DNA of 64,000 nt from Actinomycetota bacterium (GCA_021323695.1 JAJPKN010000037.1:78463-142462); one strand, 5' to 3'. Shown: positions 52,182 through 60,341, counted from the first letter of the stretch. Program-made: numbers and translations. The notes: a model not told the origin generated them from the sequence alone.

Positions 52182-52568
52182 GTGCGGTTGCTGCTTGACA
52201 CGCACGTGTTCCTCTGGCTGCTGGCCGAGCCCGAGCGGCTTGGTAGCCACATCCACACCCTTGAAGACCCGGGCAACCAGCTGCTGCTGTCCGCTGCCAG
52301 TTCCTGGGAGATCGCGATCAAGGTCCAGCTCGGTAGGCTCCAGCTGCCCGATGAGCCAAGGCGCTATGTCCCAGACCGCATGCGGGCGATCGGCGTGGAG
52401 CCGCTCGCCGTCCAGCACGGGCACGCCCTGGCTGTGGCTGCTCTGCCGCCTCTTCACCGAGACCCGTTCGACCGCCTCCTGGTCGCGCAGGCTCGCGACC
52501 TGGGCTTGCGGATCGTGACGGCGGACGCGCAGATCGCGCTCTACGACGTGGGCACGCTCTTGGTCTGA
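52182..52568 (+). CDS. vapC: VapC-type PIN-domain toxin
   Basis: A 128-residue endoribonuclease. Acidic active-site residues are in LLLDTHVFLW (Asp6), SSWEIAIKVQLG (Glu), DPFDRLLVAQA (Asp) and IVTADAQI (Asp). It belongs to the Phd-linked PIN group typified by the DTHVxLW motif. GTG start at 52182, with one base between it and the antitoxin stop. Targets unknown. Confidence 0.93.
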   Translation: MRLLLDTHVFLWLLAEPERLGSHIHTLEDPGNQLLLSAASSWEIAIKVQLGRLQLPDEPRRYVPDRMRAIGVEPLAVQHGHALAVAALPPLHRDPFDRLLVAQARDLGLRIVTADAQIALYDVGTLLV

Positions 52569-52682
52569 CGCCTTCCGGGGGCCGTGCCCTGCGCCCTGGC
52601 CGCTTGGCCCATGCCACCGGCCTACGCCGATTTCCAAGGGCCCACCCGCACTGTCCCTGACTGCACTTTGCTGGATGGTCGG

Positions 52683-52753
52683 AGCGGGCGACGGGAATTG
52701 AACCCGCACCACCAGCTTGGAAGGCTGGAGCTCTGCCATTGAGCTACGCCCGC
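52683..52753 (-). tRNA. tRNA-Gly (anticodon TCC)
   Basis: The minus strand folds as a complete 71-base tRNA: acceptor GCGGGCG/CGCCCGC, D-stem GCTC/GAGC, anticodon stem CCAGC/GCTGG with loop CTTCCAA, T-arm GCGGG-TTCAATT-CCCGT, and discriminator T, as expected for Gly. CCA is not encoded. Confidence 0.95.
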
Positions 52754-53095
52754 ACGCCAGAGGCAGCTTAGCAACCGCTGAGCCGCCGGCAGCCGCCGCC
52801 CGTTCGTCCTCCCCCTGGTGGCCGGCGCCCTGACCTGCAGCGGGCGGCCCTGTGGCCGGGCGCTGGCTGCCCAGCTGAGCCGCTGGGGCAGCCGAGGCGC
52901 CGCTGCCCGTTGACCCGCGTGAGGGGTGCCTACTTGACATGCTCACCCGCGGGCGCAAGACTTTGCCAGAACGCGAACATAGGTTCTTATTGCGAACAAG
53001 TCCGTACGTTGGCAACCTACAAGACCGTACGTTGGCAGCCCCCAAGGAGGCGAACGGGCCGTGCGCCCCTCCCGAGCATCCGGACAGTGCCCGCG
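52754..53095 (+). promoter_or_regulatory. Leader of the ABC operon with direct repeats
   Basis: A TTGACA (52934-52939) with AAGACT 17 bases further on (52957-52962) may be the promoter. Two exact copies of ccgtacgttggca (53002-53014 and 53025-53037) are spaced 23 bases apart, about two helical turns, and could bind a regulator. Nearby gcgaaca is also repeated (52973 and 52992). No gene is seen in this 340-bp stretch. Confidence 0.5.
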
Positions 53096-53896
53096 GTGAG
53101 GTCCCTCGCAGGTCAGCCGGTGGGCCTCGGCCAGGAGGGGGCCATCGCGGGTGGTGCGGTGGTGGAGCTGAGGGGGATCCGCAAGCGCTTCGGGTCGCTG
53201 GAGGTGCTGCGGGGTGTCGACCTCACTGTCCACGCGGGCGAGCATGTGGTGATCTTCGGCCCCTCGGGCTCGGGGAAGTCCACCCTGCTGCGCACCATGA
53301 ACCTCCTGGAGCCTCCGGACTCGGGCTCGTTGCGGGTGGCAGGTGTCGAGTACGGGCCGGAGCGCCCCCCGGGAGCACCGAGCGGTACCCCGCTGCAGCT
53401 ACGCCGGCAGATCGGCATGGTCTTCCAGCACTTCAACCTCTTCCCCCACCTGAGCGCGCTGGAGAACGTGGCCCTGGCGCTGAGGCGGGTCAAGCACCTG
53501 GACCGGGCTGGTGCTGAGGAGCGGACCGCCGCGGCGCTGGCCAGTGTGGGCTTGCTGCGCTGGGCTGCCCACTACCCGAGCCAGCTCTCCGGGGGCCAGC
53601 AGCAGCGAGTGGCCATAGCCCGTGCGGTGAGCCTGGACCCCCAGGTCATGCTCTTCGACGAGCCCACCTCGGCCCTCGACCCCGAACTGGTCGGCGAGGT
53701 GCTGGCGGCCATGCGCAAGCTGGCCAGTGCCGGGATGACGATGGTGATCGTCACCCATGAGCTCAACTTCGCCCGAGAGGTCGGCGACTTCAACGTCTTC
53801 ATGGAGCACGGCGAGATCGTCGGCTCGGGCCCACGGGGCTTCCTGGACGACTGCCCCAACCCCAGGGCGCGCCAGTTCATCGGGTCGGTGCTGTGA
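53096..53896 (+). CDS. Polar amino-acid ABC transporter ATPase (GlnQ/HisP-like)
   Basis: A 266-residue ATPase. Walker A GPSGSGKST, Q-loop MVFQHFNLFPH, signature LSGGQQQRVAIARA, Walker B VMLFDEPTSALDPE and switch His VTHELNF are complete and of the GlnQ type. The start is uncertain: GTG 53096 is chosen, GTG 53159 just before VELRGIRKRFG is possible, and the frame is open to 52910. The permease start overlaps its stop (GTGA). No substrate-binding protein gene is present in the window, so the amino acid is unknown. Confidence 0.9.
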   Translation: MRSLAGQPVGLGQEGAIAGGAVVELRGIRKRFGSLEVLRGVDLTVHAGEHVVIFGPSGSGKSTLLRTMNLLEPPDSGSLRVAGVEYGPERPPGAPSGTPLQLRRQIGMVFQHFNLFPHLSALENVALALRRVKHLDRAGAEERTAAALASVGLLRWAAHYPSQLSGGQQQRVAIARAVSLDPQVMLFDEPTSALDPELVGEVLAAMRKLASAGMTMVIVTHELNFAREVGDFNVFMEHGEIVGSGPRGFLDDCPNPRARQFIGSVL

Positions 53897-54768
53897 CCGC
53901 GGCCATGACGTTCAACTGGGCGCTCGCCTGGCAGTACCGCGGCCAGCTCCTGAACGGCTTGGTCACCGCGCTGGAGGTAGCGGTGGTCGCCCTCGTCATC
54001 TCGGTGGTGGTAGGGCTCGTCCTCGCCCTCGGCCGGATGTCCCGCACGCCGGTGCGCTGGTTGGCCGCGCTGTGGGTCAACGTCTTCCGGGGGGTCCCCG
54101 CGCTCGTGAGCGTGCTGTGGGTGTACTTCGGCTGGTCCCTATTGCTCGGCATCAACCTCACCCCCTTCGAATCGGGCGTGGTCGCGCTCGTGCTGCTCTA
54201 TGGGGCGTTCCACGCGGAGATCTACCGGTCCGCGTTCGAAGCGGTGCCCCGTGGCCAGCGCGAGGCAGGCTTGGCCTTGGGGCTGCGCCGCTCCAGCGTG
54301 TTCTTCCATGTCACCTTGCCTCAGGCCACCAAAGTTGCCATCCCCAATATCGGCAGCATGTTCATCGGCATGGTGAAGGACACCTCGGTCTTCTCCGTGG
54401 TGGGCCTGTTGGAAGTCATCCGGGTAACGGACAACATCGAGTCCACTACCTTCCAGCCCTTCGTGCTCTACACGGTGGCGGCTGCCATATACGTGGTGGT
54501 CGCGTTCGGGCTCGATTTTGCGTTCCGCATGGCCGAGCGCACCCTCACCAAGCCCCCTGCAGGGGCGTTGTCCCGCCTGCTGGCACGGCGCCGTCACCGG
54601 CGGCTCGAAGCCATCTCGGCCCGAGCGGAAGCCGCGCCGGCACACGGTGGCGGCCCGGGACCGGGCGCCCCGCTCGCCGTGCTCGCCGTACCCGAGGGCC
54701 GCCCGGTGCTGGCCCGGACGGCCCATGCCAGCGCGGCCGGCAACCCTCAACCACAACCAGACCAATGA
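53893..54768 (+). CDS. Polar amino-acid ABC transporter permease (HisM/GlnP-like)
   Basis: A 291-residue permease. Five membrane spans in residues 1-225, with the EAA loop in YRSAFEAVPRGQREAGLALG (about 112-131), the site that touches the ATPase. NGLVTALEVAVVAL is the usual N-terminal block. The C-terminal 65 residues are Arg/Ala/Pro-rich and not conserved. GTG 53893 overlaps the ATPase stop. The genes after it are degraded, so the operon has probably lost distal members. Confidence 0.9.
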   Translation: MTAAMTFNWALAWQYRGQLLNGLVTALEVAVVALVISVVVGLVLALGRMSRTPVRWLAALWVNVFRGVPALVSVLWVYFGWSLLLGINLTPFESGVVALVLLYGAFHAEIYRSAFEAVPRGQREAGLALGLRRSSVFFHVTLPQATKVAIPNIGSMFIGMVKDTSVFSVVGLLEVIRVTDNIESTTFQPFVLYTVAAAIYVVVAFGLDFAFRMAERTLTKPPAGALSRLLARRRHRRLEAISARAEAAPAHGGGPGPGAPLAVLAVPEGRPVLARTAHASAAGNPQPQPDQ

Positions 54769-54797
54769 ACCAACGAGGAAACAACGAAAGGAGCAAC

Positions 54798-54863
54798 ATG
54801 GCCATAACTGCTGCAGCCAAGCAGGCGCCAACGACCAGGTGGGCCACGAGGGCGCGCCAGTGA
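54798..54863 (+). pseudogene. 21-codon remnant frame with good ribosome-binding site
   Basis: AAAGGAG precedes ATG 54798. The frame reads MAITAAAKQAPTTRWATRARQ and stops at 54861-54863, overlapping the GTG of the next (broken) gene. It is probably the fused ends of a gene lost by internal deletion, such as the alpha subunit of the CoA-transferase. A true leader peptide is less likely but possible. Confidence 0.4.
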
Positions 54864-55495
54864 CGGGCGTGGCCGGCGGTGACGGGGGCCAGCCGTGGGG
54901 GGCCGAAGAGATGATGGCTGTTGCCGCCGCCCGGGAACTGCACAACGGCGAAGTGTGCTTCGTTGGCATCGGCCTGCCCAGCACGGCCGCCGACCTGGCC
55001 CGGCGCATCCACGCCCCGGGGGCCGTGCTCATCTACGATTCGATTCCGGTGCCATCGGCGCCAAACCCCGGCGGCTGCCATCGTCGATCGGCGACGGGGA
55101 GCTGGCCGAGACGGCCGACACCGCGGTGCCTGTGCACGAGATGTTCAACTACTGGTTGCAGGGCGGCCGCATCGACGTCGGCATGGTGGGCGTGGCCCAG
55201 CTCGACCGCTCTGCGAACATCAATACCACGGTCATCGGCCCCTACGGCAGCCCCCGCGTCCGCCTGCCGGGCGCAGGCGGAGCGCCCGAAATAGTGAGCT
55301 CCTGCCGGCGGACCGTGGTCGTGGTACGCCACAGCCGGCGGGGGTTCGTACCCGGCTGCCACCGTCGAACAAGTGAAAGAAGCAACCGGCTGGGACCTTG
55401 CGGTGTCGCCCGGCCTGCAGCTCACGGCTGCACCCTCGGAGCAGGAACTGCAGGCCCTGCGCCAGCTGCTGGCAACCCGGCCGGCTGGCGAGTGA
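54861..55495 (+). pseudogene. CoA-transferase beta-subunit gene, broken by a 5-bp duplication and a deletion
   Basis: Three frames together read a subunit B of the glutaconate/3-oxoacid CoA-transferase family (PcaJ/IpdB-like): FVGIGLPSTAADLARRIH in frame 1, then IGAKPRRLPSSIGDGELAET, MFNYWLQGGRIDVG and RLPGAGGAPEIVSS in frame 2, then TVEQVKEATGWDLAVSP in frame 3, ending at TGA 55493-55495. The first shift comes from gattc being present twice in tandem (55037-55041 and 55042-55046). The second, near 55347, is a junction where about 70-80 codons present in homologues are missing. The gene cannot give a functional protein. A pca-type IclR regulator lies downstream. Confidence 0.88.
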
Positions 55496-55705
55496 CAAGG
55501 AGCTGGCCGGGGCCCCAAAAAGGGCCGGTCTGGCCGGGCGGTAGCGTGGGCTGCCGTAGATAGCCCCGACGCAATTTACCAGTGGGTGGCACCCAGGGGC
55601 GGGAGTGTAGGATACAGGGGGCAATCGGTGCACGACCGGCGCGGCCTTGCAAGCTCCCAGTTACCTGCGGAGGGGGCCGGTCGTCAAGGTAGATAGGGAG
55701 CGTTC

Positions 55706-56533
55706 GTGGCCAAGGGGCAAAGGGCTGAGGTCGGGCGCACGGCGGGCGGGGCACGCCCTGAGTTCGTCCAGTCCCTGGAGCGCGGTTTGGCGGTCATCAA
55801 GGCTTTCGGGCCCGATGGCACGCGGCTCACCCTTACCCAGGTGGCCCAGGCCACCGGCCTGACGCGCGCCGCGGCCCGGCGGTTCCTTCTGACACTGGTC
55901 GAGCTCGGCTACGTCCGTAACGAAGGGCGCGAGTTCTCACTGCGCCCCCGGGTCCTCGAACTTGGCTACGCCTACCTGTCCGGTCTCAGCTTTGCCGAGG
56001 TCGCCCAGCCTTTCTTGGACGAGCTGGCCCTCAAGGTGCAGGAGTCCACTTCGATAGCGGTGCTCGACGAGGACGAGATCGTCTATGTGGCCCACACCTC
56101 GCCCCGGCGCCTCATGACCATAAACGTGCCGATCGGGGGGCGTGACCCGGTCTATTGCACCTCGCTCGGCCGTGTCCTGCTCGCCGGGCGGCCCGACGAT
56201 GAGGTCGACAGCTACCTGGAGAGGGCAAAGCTGGTTGCCTACACCGAGAACACCGAGACCAACCCCAAGCGCATCAGGCAGGCGGTCCTGCGGGCGCGTG
56301 AGCTCGGCTACGCCCTGGTCGACGGTGAGTTCGAAGATGGCCTGGTGGCGCTGGCGGTACCCATACGGGACGCCTCCGGCGGCGTCATCGCCGCCATGAA
56401 CGTGAGCGCGTACTCCCTGCGGGCCGGGCCCGAGGTCTTGGAAAATGCCCACCTGCCCGCGCTCTTGGACGCGGTGGCCAAGATCGAGCGGGAGATGCAG
56501 TCCTCAGTGAAGCTCGGCAGCCCGCTGGCTTGA
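55706..56533 (+). CDS. IclR-family transcription regulator (PcaR/PobR-like)
   Basis: A 275-residue regulator. FVQSLERGLAVIKAFG and LTLTQVAQATGLTRAAARRF form the winged helix-turn-helix (about 20-75); the C-terminal effector domain includes CTSLGRVLLA and GYALVDGEFEDGLVALAVPI, and AAMNVSAYSLRAG is typical of PcaR-type regulators of protocatechuate degradation. GTG start at 55706. It is intact but surrounded by degraded catabolic genes, so its original targets may be gone. Confidence 0.88.
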   Translation: MAKGQRAEVGRTAGGARPEFVQSLERGLAVIKAFGPDGTRLTLTQVAQATGLTRAAARRFLLTLVELGYVRNEGREFSLRPRVLELGYAYLSGLSFAEVAQPFLDELALKVQESTSIAVLDEDEIVYVAHTSPRRLMTINVPIGGRDPVYCTSLGRVLLAGRPDDEVDSYLERAKLVAYTENTETNPKRIRQAVLRARELGYALVDGEFEDGLVALAVPIRDASGGVIAAMNVSAYSLRAGPEVLENAHLPALLDAVAKIEREMQSSVKLGSPLA

Positions 56534-56905
56534 GGCTGGCGCGGCGCCGCTCGCCCGGCCGCTGGGTGCCTGCTGGGGTGCGGCCAGCACCGACACAGGG
56601 GTGGGGGAAAAGGGGGCCTGGGGGAAAAAGCCCGATGTCACAACCGGTCTCGCCTTCGACGCGCGGGCGGCCAGTTCCACCAGGACCGCTGAGCAGTAGC
56701 GCCCCTGGCACTTGCCCATCCCCGCTCGCGTTACCCGCTTCAGGGAGCCGGCAGCGGCCAGCCAGGGCCGCAGGTTGGCGGACAGCTCGGCCAGGGTGAC
56801 CTCCTCGCACCGGCAAATGATGGTCTCGGGGGTGGCGAGCTGGTCGACCAGCACGGGAGCTTCGAACAGCCCCCACAAGCCCGCCTGGAAGGCCAGGGCG
56901 CGCCG
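56504..56905 (-). pseudogene. C-terminal fragment of an FAD oxidoreductase with BFD-type [2Fe-2S] domain
   Basis: The minus frame reads WGLFEAPVLVDQLATPETI then ICRCEEVTLAEL and RVTRAGMGKCQGRYCSAVL: the CxC...CxxxxC pattern of the bacterioferritin-associated-ferredoxin-like domain at the end of some NAD(P)/FAD-dependent oxidoreductases. The FAD-binding part is missing. Upstream of about 56908 the sequence changes to antisense of an alanine dehydrogenase tail. The last 30 bases overlap the iclR 3' end. Confidence 0.82.
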
Positions 56906-56908
56906 CAG

Positions 56909-57103
56909 GGCACCTACGCCCTCACCAACGTCACCTTGCCCTACGTGCTGGAGGTCGCCAATGGGGGCTTGCGACAGGCGGTCGCCACTGACCCGGCCCT
57001 GGCCCGGGGCTGCAACGTCGTGGGGGGCAAGGTGGTCCACCCTGCGGTAGCCGATGCCCACGGCCTGGAGTGCACCGCCCTCGAGGAGGCTATGGCCGCC
57101 TGA
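56909..57103 (+). pseudogene. ald: C-terminal fragment of alanine dehydrogenase
   Basis: The plus frame reads GTYALTNVTLPYVLEVANGG, DPALARGCNVVGGKVVHPAV and ADAHGLECTALEEAM, ending in TGA at 57101-57103. This is the conserved C-terminus of L-alanine dehydrogenase. Its first 300 or so residues are absent, and the fragment meets the oxidoreductase remnant at about 56906-56908, so one deletion probably removed the 5' parts of both genes. Confidence 0.85.
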
Positions 57104-57251
57104 TTGCTGCTATGGCCGCATGACCGCTATGGCCCCTGGGCCCGGGGCCGGGAGCTTGACCCCTTGTCGCGGGGCAGGAGCCGGGAGCCGGGGGAGTACC
57201 GTCTACCCGGTAGGCCCGGCACCTTGGCCGGGCTAGCGGAGGAGGACGGAG

Positions 57252-57680
57252 ATGTTCGCCGGTTTCAAGAAGTTCCTCATGCGTGGGGACATCATCGTCA
57301 TGGCAGTGGGGTTGTCCGCAGCCTTGGCCGTGAGCACCCTGGTGAAGGCGTTCACGGACAATGTCATCACCCCGTTGGTGACGCGTGCCCAAGGCAGCCA
57401 CCCGATCGGCCTGGGGGCCCAGCTGGGCAGTGCCGGCAACCAGAGCACCTACCTGAACTTTGGTGCAGTCGTGTCGGCGGTCATCTATTTCGTCGTGTTC
57501 ATGGCTGTCATCTATTCGTTGGTCGTCGTGCCCTACCGGAACCTGCAGGCGAGGCGGGGAAAGGTGGCCTTCGGCGACCCACCGCCGACCAAGGAGTGCC
57601 CGTACTGCCTTTCGGACGACTTGCCGGTAGCTGCCACCAAGTGCCGGCACTGCGCCAGCCAGCTCGAGCCCGCGGCCTGA
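57252..57680 (+). CDS. mscL: Large-conductance mechanosensitive channel with zinc-ribbon tail
   Basis: A 142-residue channel that opens on membrane tension to release solutes. GFKKFLMRGDIIVMAVGLS (residues 4-22) is the N-terminal helix and first span; VSAVIYFVVFMAVIYSLVV (about 75-93) is the second span. In place of the usual C-terminal helical bundle there is CPYCLSDDLPVAATKCRHC (about 116-134), a CxxC...CxxC zinc-ribbon. ATG 57252 is preceded by GGAGGACGGAG. Monocistronic by context. Confidence 0.93.
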   Translation: MFAGFKKFLMRGDIIVMAVGLSAALAVSTLVKAFTDNVITPLVTRAQGSHPIGLGAQLGSAGNQSTYLNFGAVVSAVIYFVVFMAVIYSLVVVPYRNLQARRGKVAFGDPPPTKECPYCLSDDLPVAATKCRHCASQLEPAA

Positions 57681-57801
57681 ACTGGCCCCGTCGACCGAGC
57701 CGGGGTGGCCGGGCCCGGGCCGGGCTGCCCCTGCCTCGGTGGGCAGCCAAAGCCCAAATACCGGGCCGGCCCGTTGTGGGCGGGGATAATGGTCGTCGAT
57801 C

Positions 57802-58950
57802 ATGTGCAGCCGTGCCTGCCGATGGCCTTCGGGCAGCCGCCGGTCGCCGGCCGCCACGAGGGTGCTGGCCCCGAGGTTGGCCGTCAGGCTGGCTTTGGGG
57901 CTCGCGGTGGCCCTCGTCCCGGGGCTGACAGTGGCGCTGGGCTCAGGCCTGGCAGCGGCGCCGCCCGTCGCAGGGTTGCCGGCCGGCCCGGCGTTGGCAG
58001 CCAGCCCCGTGCCTTCGGCCGGTGGCACGGGCGCCCAGGCCGGTGGCACGGTGGCCCTGGCCCCGGGCACGGCCGGCACCCCGCTGGCTGGCTGGCCTCG
58101 GCCCACCGTCTCGTACTACGAGCAGGACGCCAACCTCAAGGTGCTCTTTGCGCAGGGCAAGGCTGCTGGTGAAAGAGCGGAGCAGGGGATAGTCATATTG
58201 GACTTCGGCCGGCCGGCGGACGGCCCATCTGGCCCGGGCACCATGGGCTTTGGCGGCCGGTACATGCCGTTCGCCTCGGTGGTGGCGGCCGTGGAGAGCT
58301 TTATAAGGGCATACTTCCGCTATGCCCCCGGCGGCACCACGCTCCATGTGGCGGTGGGGACCAACAACAGCTGCGGGCCAGGTCAGCCCTGTGGCCACGT
58401 CACCTGTGGTTGCCCTGACGAGCCGGCGGACCTGCAGCTGTGGGGTTCCGAACTGGCGTCGACCGTTGAGCGGCTCGGAGCCTGGGCCACCCAGTTCAAG
58501 GTCGGCCACGGCTTCAGCGACAGCGTGCGGGTGGTGGCGGCCGATGACGCGGAGCCGGCCTTCGACCCCGGGTTCAAGAACACCTACGCCGTCCTGAAGG
58601 GCTACGCGGACGCCGTCGGTGGGCCGTGGCCCGCCATGGTGGACAGCGGTTCTGCTGAGGGGAGCTATTGGACCAAGAGCCAACTGTTCCAAGTCGCGTA
58701 CGGGTTCCGGCCCGATGTGCCCATGCCGCAGGTCTATTACCCTGCCCAGGCCAGCCAGTGGGGGGCGTTGCTCCGCTACGCCAAGGCCAAACGGGGCAAG
58801 CCCATGACCGTCTACGGTGTGCTGACCGAAGGCCCCGGGGCCTACGACCCGGGGGCAGCCTACGCGGCCATGTTGCGGGTCGCTTCAGCCGTGACCGGCC
58901 AACGGGTCATCCCCTGGGTGTCCACTATCACCTTTGTGCCCAGGGCCTGA
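57802..58950 (+). CDS. Putative secreted protein of unknown function
   Basis: A 382-residue protein. A basic N-terminus and a hydrophobic segment (about 25-50) suggest a signal peptide or anchor; an Ala/Gly/Pro-rich linker goes to about 98. The rest is a folded domain with GIVILDFGRPA, VAVGTNNSCG, a Cys-rich GQPCGHVTCGCPDE and MPQVYYPAQASQW, which has the rhythm of a TIM-barrel enzyme (beta strands ending in D, N, E or Q), perhaps a glycoside hydrolase. No family can be named. ATG start at 57802. Confidence 0.7.
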   Translation: MCSRACRWPSGSRRSPAATRVLAPRLAVRLALGLAVALVPGLTVALGSGLAAAPPVAGLPAGPALAASPVPSAGGTGAQAGGTVALAPGTAGTPLAGWPRPTVSYYEQDANLKVLFAQGKAAGERAEQGIVILDFGRPADGPSGPGTMGFGGRYMPFASVVAAVESFIRAYFRYAPGGTTLHVAVGTNNSCGPGQPCGHVTCGCPDEPADLQLWGSELASTVERLGAWATQFKVGHGFSDSVRVVAADDAEPAFDPGFKNTYAVLKGYADAVGGPWPAMVDSGSAEGSYWTKSQLFQVAYGFRPDVPMPQVYYPAQASQWGALLRYAKAKRGKPMTVYGVLTEGPGAYDPGAAYAAMLRVASAVTGQRVIPWVSTITFVPRA

Positions 58951-59044
58951 AGTTGTTGTGGCTGAGGGCGGCAGCTGCAGCCGAGCAGGGGCCGCCCGGG
59001 CTTTTGGCCCGTCTGAGGACGGCTGGGGCACCTGAGGCCTGTCG

Positions 59045-59064
59045 GAATACCCCTGGGGGTATTC
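59045..59064 (+). promoter_or_regulatory. CsoR/CstR-type operator upstream of DUF302 gene
   Basis: gaatacccctgggggtattc has 9-base arms that are exact inverse complements around a two-base centre. The core ATACCCC..GGGGTAT is the pattern bound by CsoR-family repressors, mainly CsoR (copper) and CstR (persulfide). It lies 147 bases before the DUF302 gene. Confidence 0.72.
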
Positions 59065-59210
59065 TGGTTGGAACTTGCAAGTCACCGGCGCAAGGCTGGA
59101 CGCCAGCGGTGGTGATACCAACCACGGACAGGGAAGGCCCAAAGACGTCACGCGCAAGCGTGCTGGGGCACCAAGGCAGGCCCGCGCAGGGGCCTTGAGG
59201 GGGGAGAGGG

Positions 59211-59615
59211 ATGAAAGGTACTGAGGTAGAGGTGGACCAACCGATGGCTGATGCCGAAGAGGCTGTCCGACGGGCCCTTGGAGAGGTGGGCTTCGGGGTC
59301 CTGGCAGAAATAGACGTGGCCGCCACCCTAAAGGCGAAGCTAGGGGTGGACCACCGGCCGCTCAAGATCCTTGGAGCCTGCAACCCGGCGCTCGCCCACC
59401 GGGCCTTGGAGCTCGACCCTTCGCTGGCCCTCCTGCTCCCCTGCAACGTGGTCCTGGAAGAGGTCGGCGAGGCCCGTACCCGGGTCACGCTGGTCGACCC
59501 TCGGGTGCTGCTGTCCCTGGGGGAGGACGCCAGCGCCCCCGGGCTGGTGGACCTGGGCGACGAAGCAGCCAGGGGGCTGGAACAGGCAGCTGCCAAGCTG
59601 GGTGCCCGGCTGTGA
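59211..59615 (+). CDS. DUF302 family protein
   Basis: A 134-residue single-domain protein of the DUF302 family. VEVDQPMADAEEAVRRALGEVGFGVLAEID opens the domain (residues 5-34, quoted here only as DAEEAVRRALGEVGFGVL), and ILGACNPALAHRALE and LLLPCNVVLEE carry the two conserved cysteines. Such proteins are common near sulfur and sulfide-stress genes, but their reaction is unknown. GGGGGAGAGGG lies before ATG 59211. An OsmC gene follows 145 bases on and a CsoR/CstR-type palindrome precedes. Confidence 0.9.
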   Translation: MKGTEVEVDQPMADAEEAVRRALGEVGFGVLAEIDVAATLKAKLGVDHRPLKILGACNPALAHRALELDPSLALLLPCNVVLEEVGEARTRVTLVDPRVLLSLGEDASAPGLVDLGDEAARGLEQAAAKLGARL

Positions 59616-59760
59616 CCAGTGGGCTTGCCTTGGGCAGGGGCGCAGCCGGCCGGGCCGGCCCCCGCCCGGTGCCGGCCTGGCCCCCCTGGGCTAGGCACAA
59701 GGCTCAGGGAGGCATTGCTTGGCACTTTGGAACTGGGAAGAAGGGAAAGGAAAGGACGTC

Positions 59761-60159
59761 ATGACCAACACGGTCCGAGTGGAGCACAAAGGGAGCGACC
59801 TGTTCGAGGTCGCCATCCGGGGCCACCTGGTCCACGTGGACCAGCCCCTCGAAGACGGGGGGTCCAATGCCGCACCCACCCCGACCGAGCTGTTCGTGGC
59901 GAGCCTGGCCTCTTGCGTGGCCCACTATGCCCGAAGGTTCCTCGCCCGTCACAAGCTCCCGACCGAAGGCCTGTCGGTGACGGCCAGGTTCACCATGGCC
60001 GGACGACCCTCCCGGGTGGCCCAGGTGACTGTCTCGGTCAACCTGCCTGCGGGCGTGCCGGAGGAACGGAAGGCCGCGTTGTTGGCGGTCGCCTCTCACT
60101 GCACGGTCCACAACAGCCTTGCCGAACCGCCCGAGGTGAGCATCGGCTTGGCCAGCTGA
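59761..60159 (+). CDS. OsmC-family protein
   Basis: A 132-residue protein of the OsmC/Ohr superfamily of thiol-dependent peroxidases and related proteins. TPTELFVASLASCVAHYARRF contains the first active Cys (about residue 57) and SHCTVHNSLAEP the second (about 117). This is the YhfA-like group rather than Ohr. ATG 59761 with AAGGAAAGGA upstream. Co-regulation with the DUF302 gene is likely. A thiol or persulfide substrate fits, though it is not shown. Confidence 0.9.
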   Translation: MTNTVRVEHKGSDLFEVAIRGHLVHVDQPLEDGGSNAAPTPTELFVASLASCVAHYARRFLARHKLPTEGLSVTARFTMAGRPSRVAQVTVSVNLPAGVPEERKAALLAVASHCTVHNSLAEPPEVSIGLAS

Positions 60160-60268
60160 CTGCGGCAAGGGCCCGCAAGCGGCCTGTCGGGGCACGAAGG
60201 TGCGTGAGCAGGTGGACGGGTGGTGAGTGGTCTGGTCTGGTTGGTTGGCCGGCCGGTGGGTCGGTCGG

Positions 60269-60341
60269 TCGGGGAGGCGGGACTTGAACCCGCGGCCTCC
60301 TGCTCCCAAAGCAGGTGCGCTACCAACTGCGCTACTCCCCG
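60269..60341 (-). tRNA. tRNA-Pro (anticodon TGG)
   Basis: The minus strand folds as a 73-base tRNA: acceptor CGGGGAG/CTCCCCG, D-stem GCGC/GCGC, anticodon stem CCTGC/GCAGG with loop TTTGGGA, T-arm GCGGG-TTCAAGT-CCCGC, discriminator A. CCA is not encoded. Confidence 0.95.

Noticed and set aside
52972..52999. ClgR-type site (GCGAAC repeats)
   Set aside because: The two gcgaac copies are direct, not inverted, and spaced wrongly for ClgR.
53096..57103. Genomic island attached to the tRNA-Gly at 52683
   Set aside because: No integrase gene and no direct repeat of the tRNA 3' end was seen downstream.
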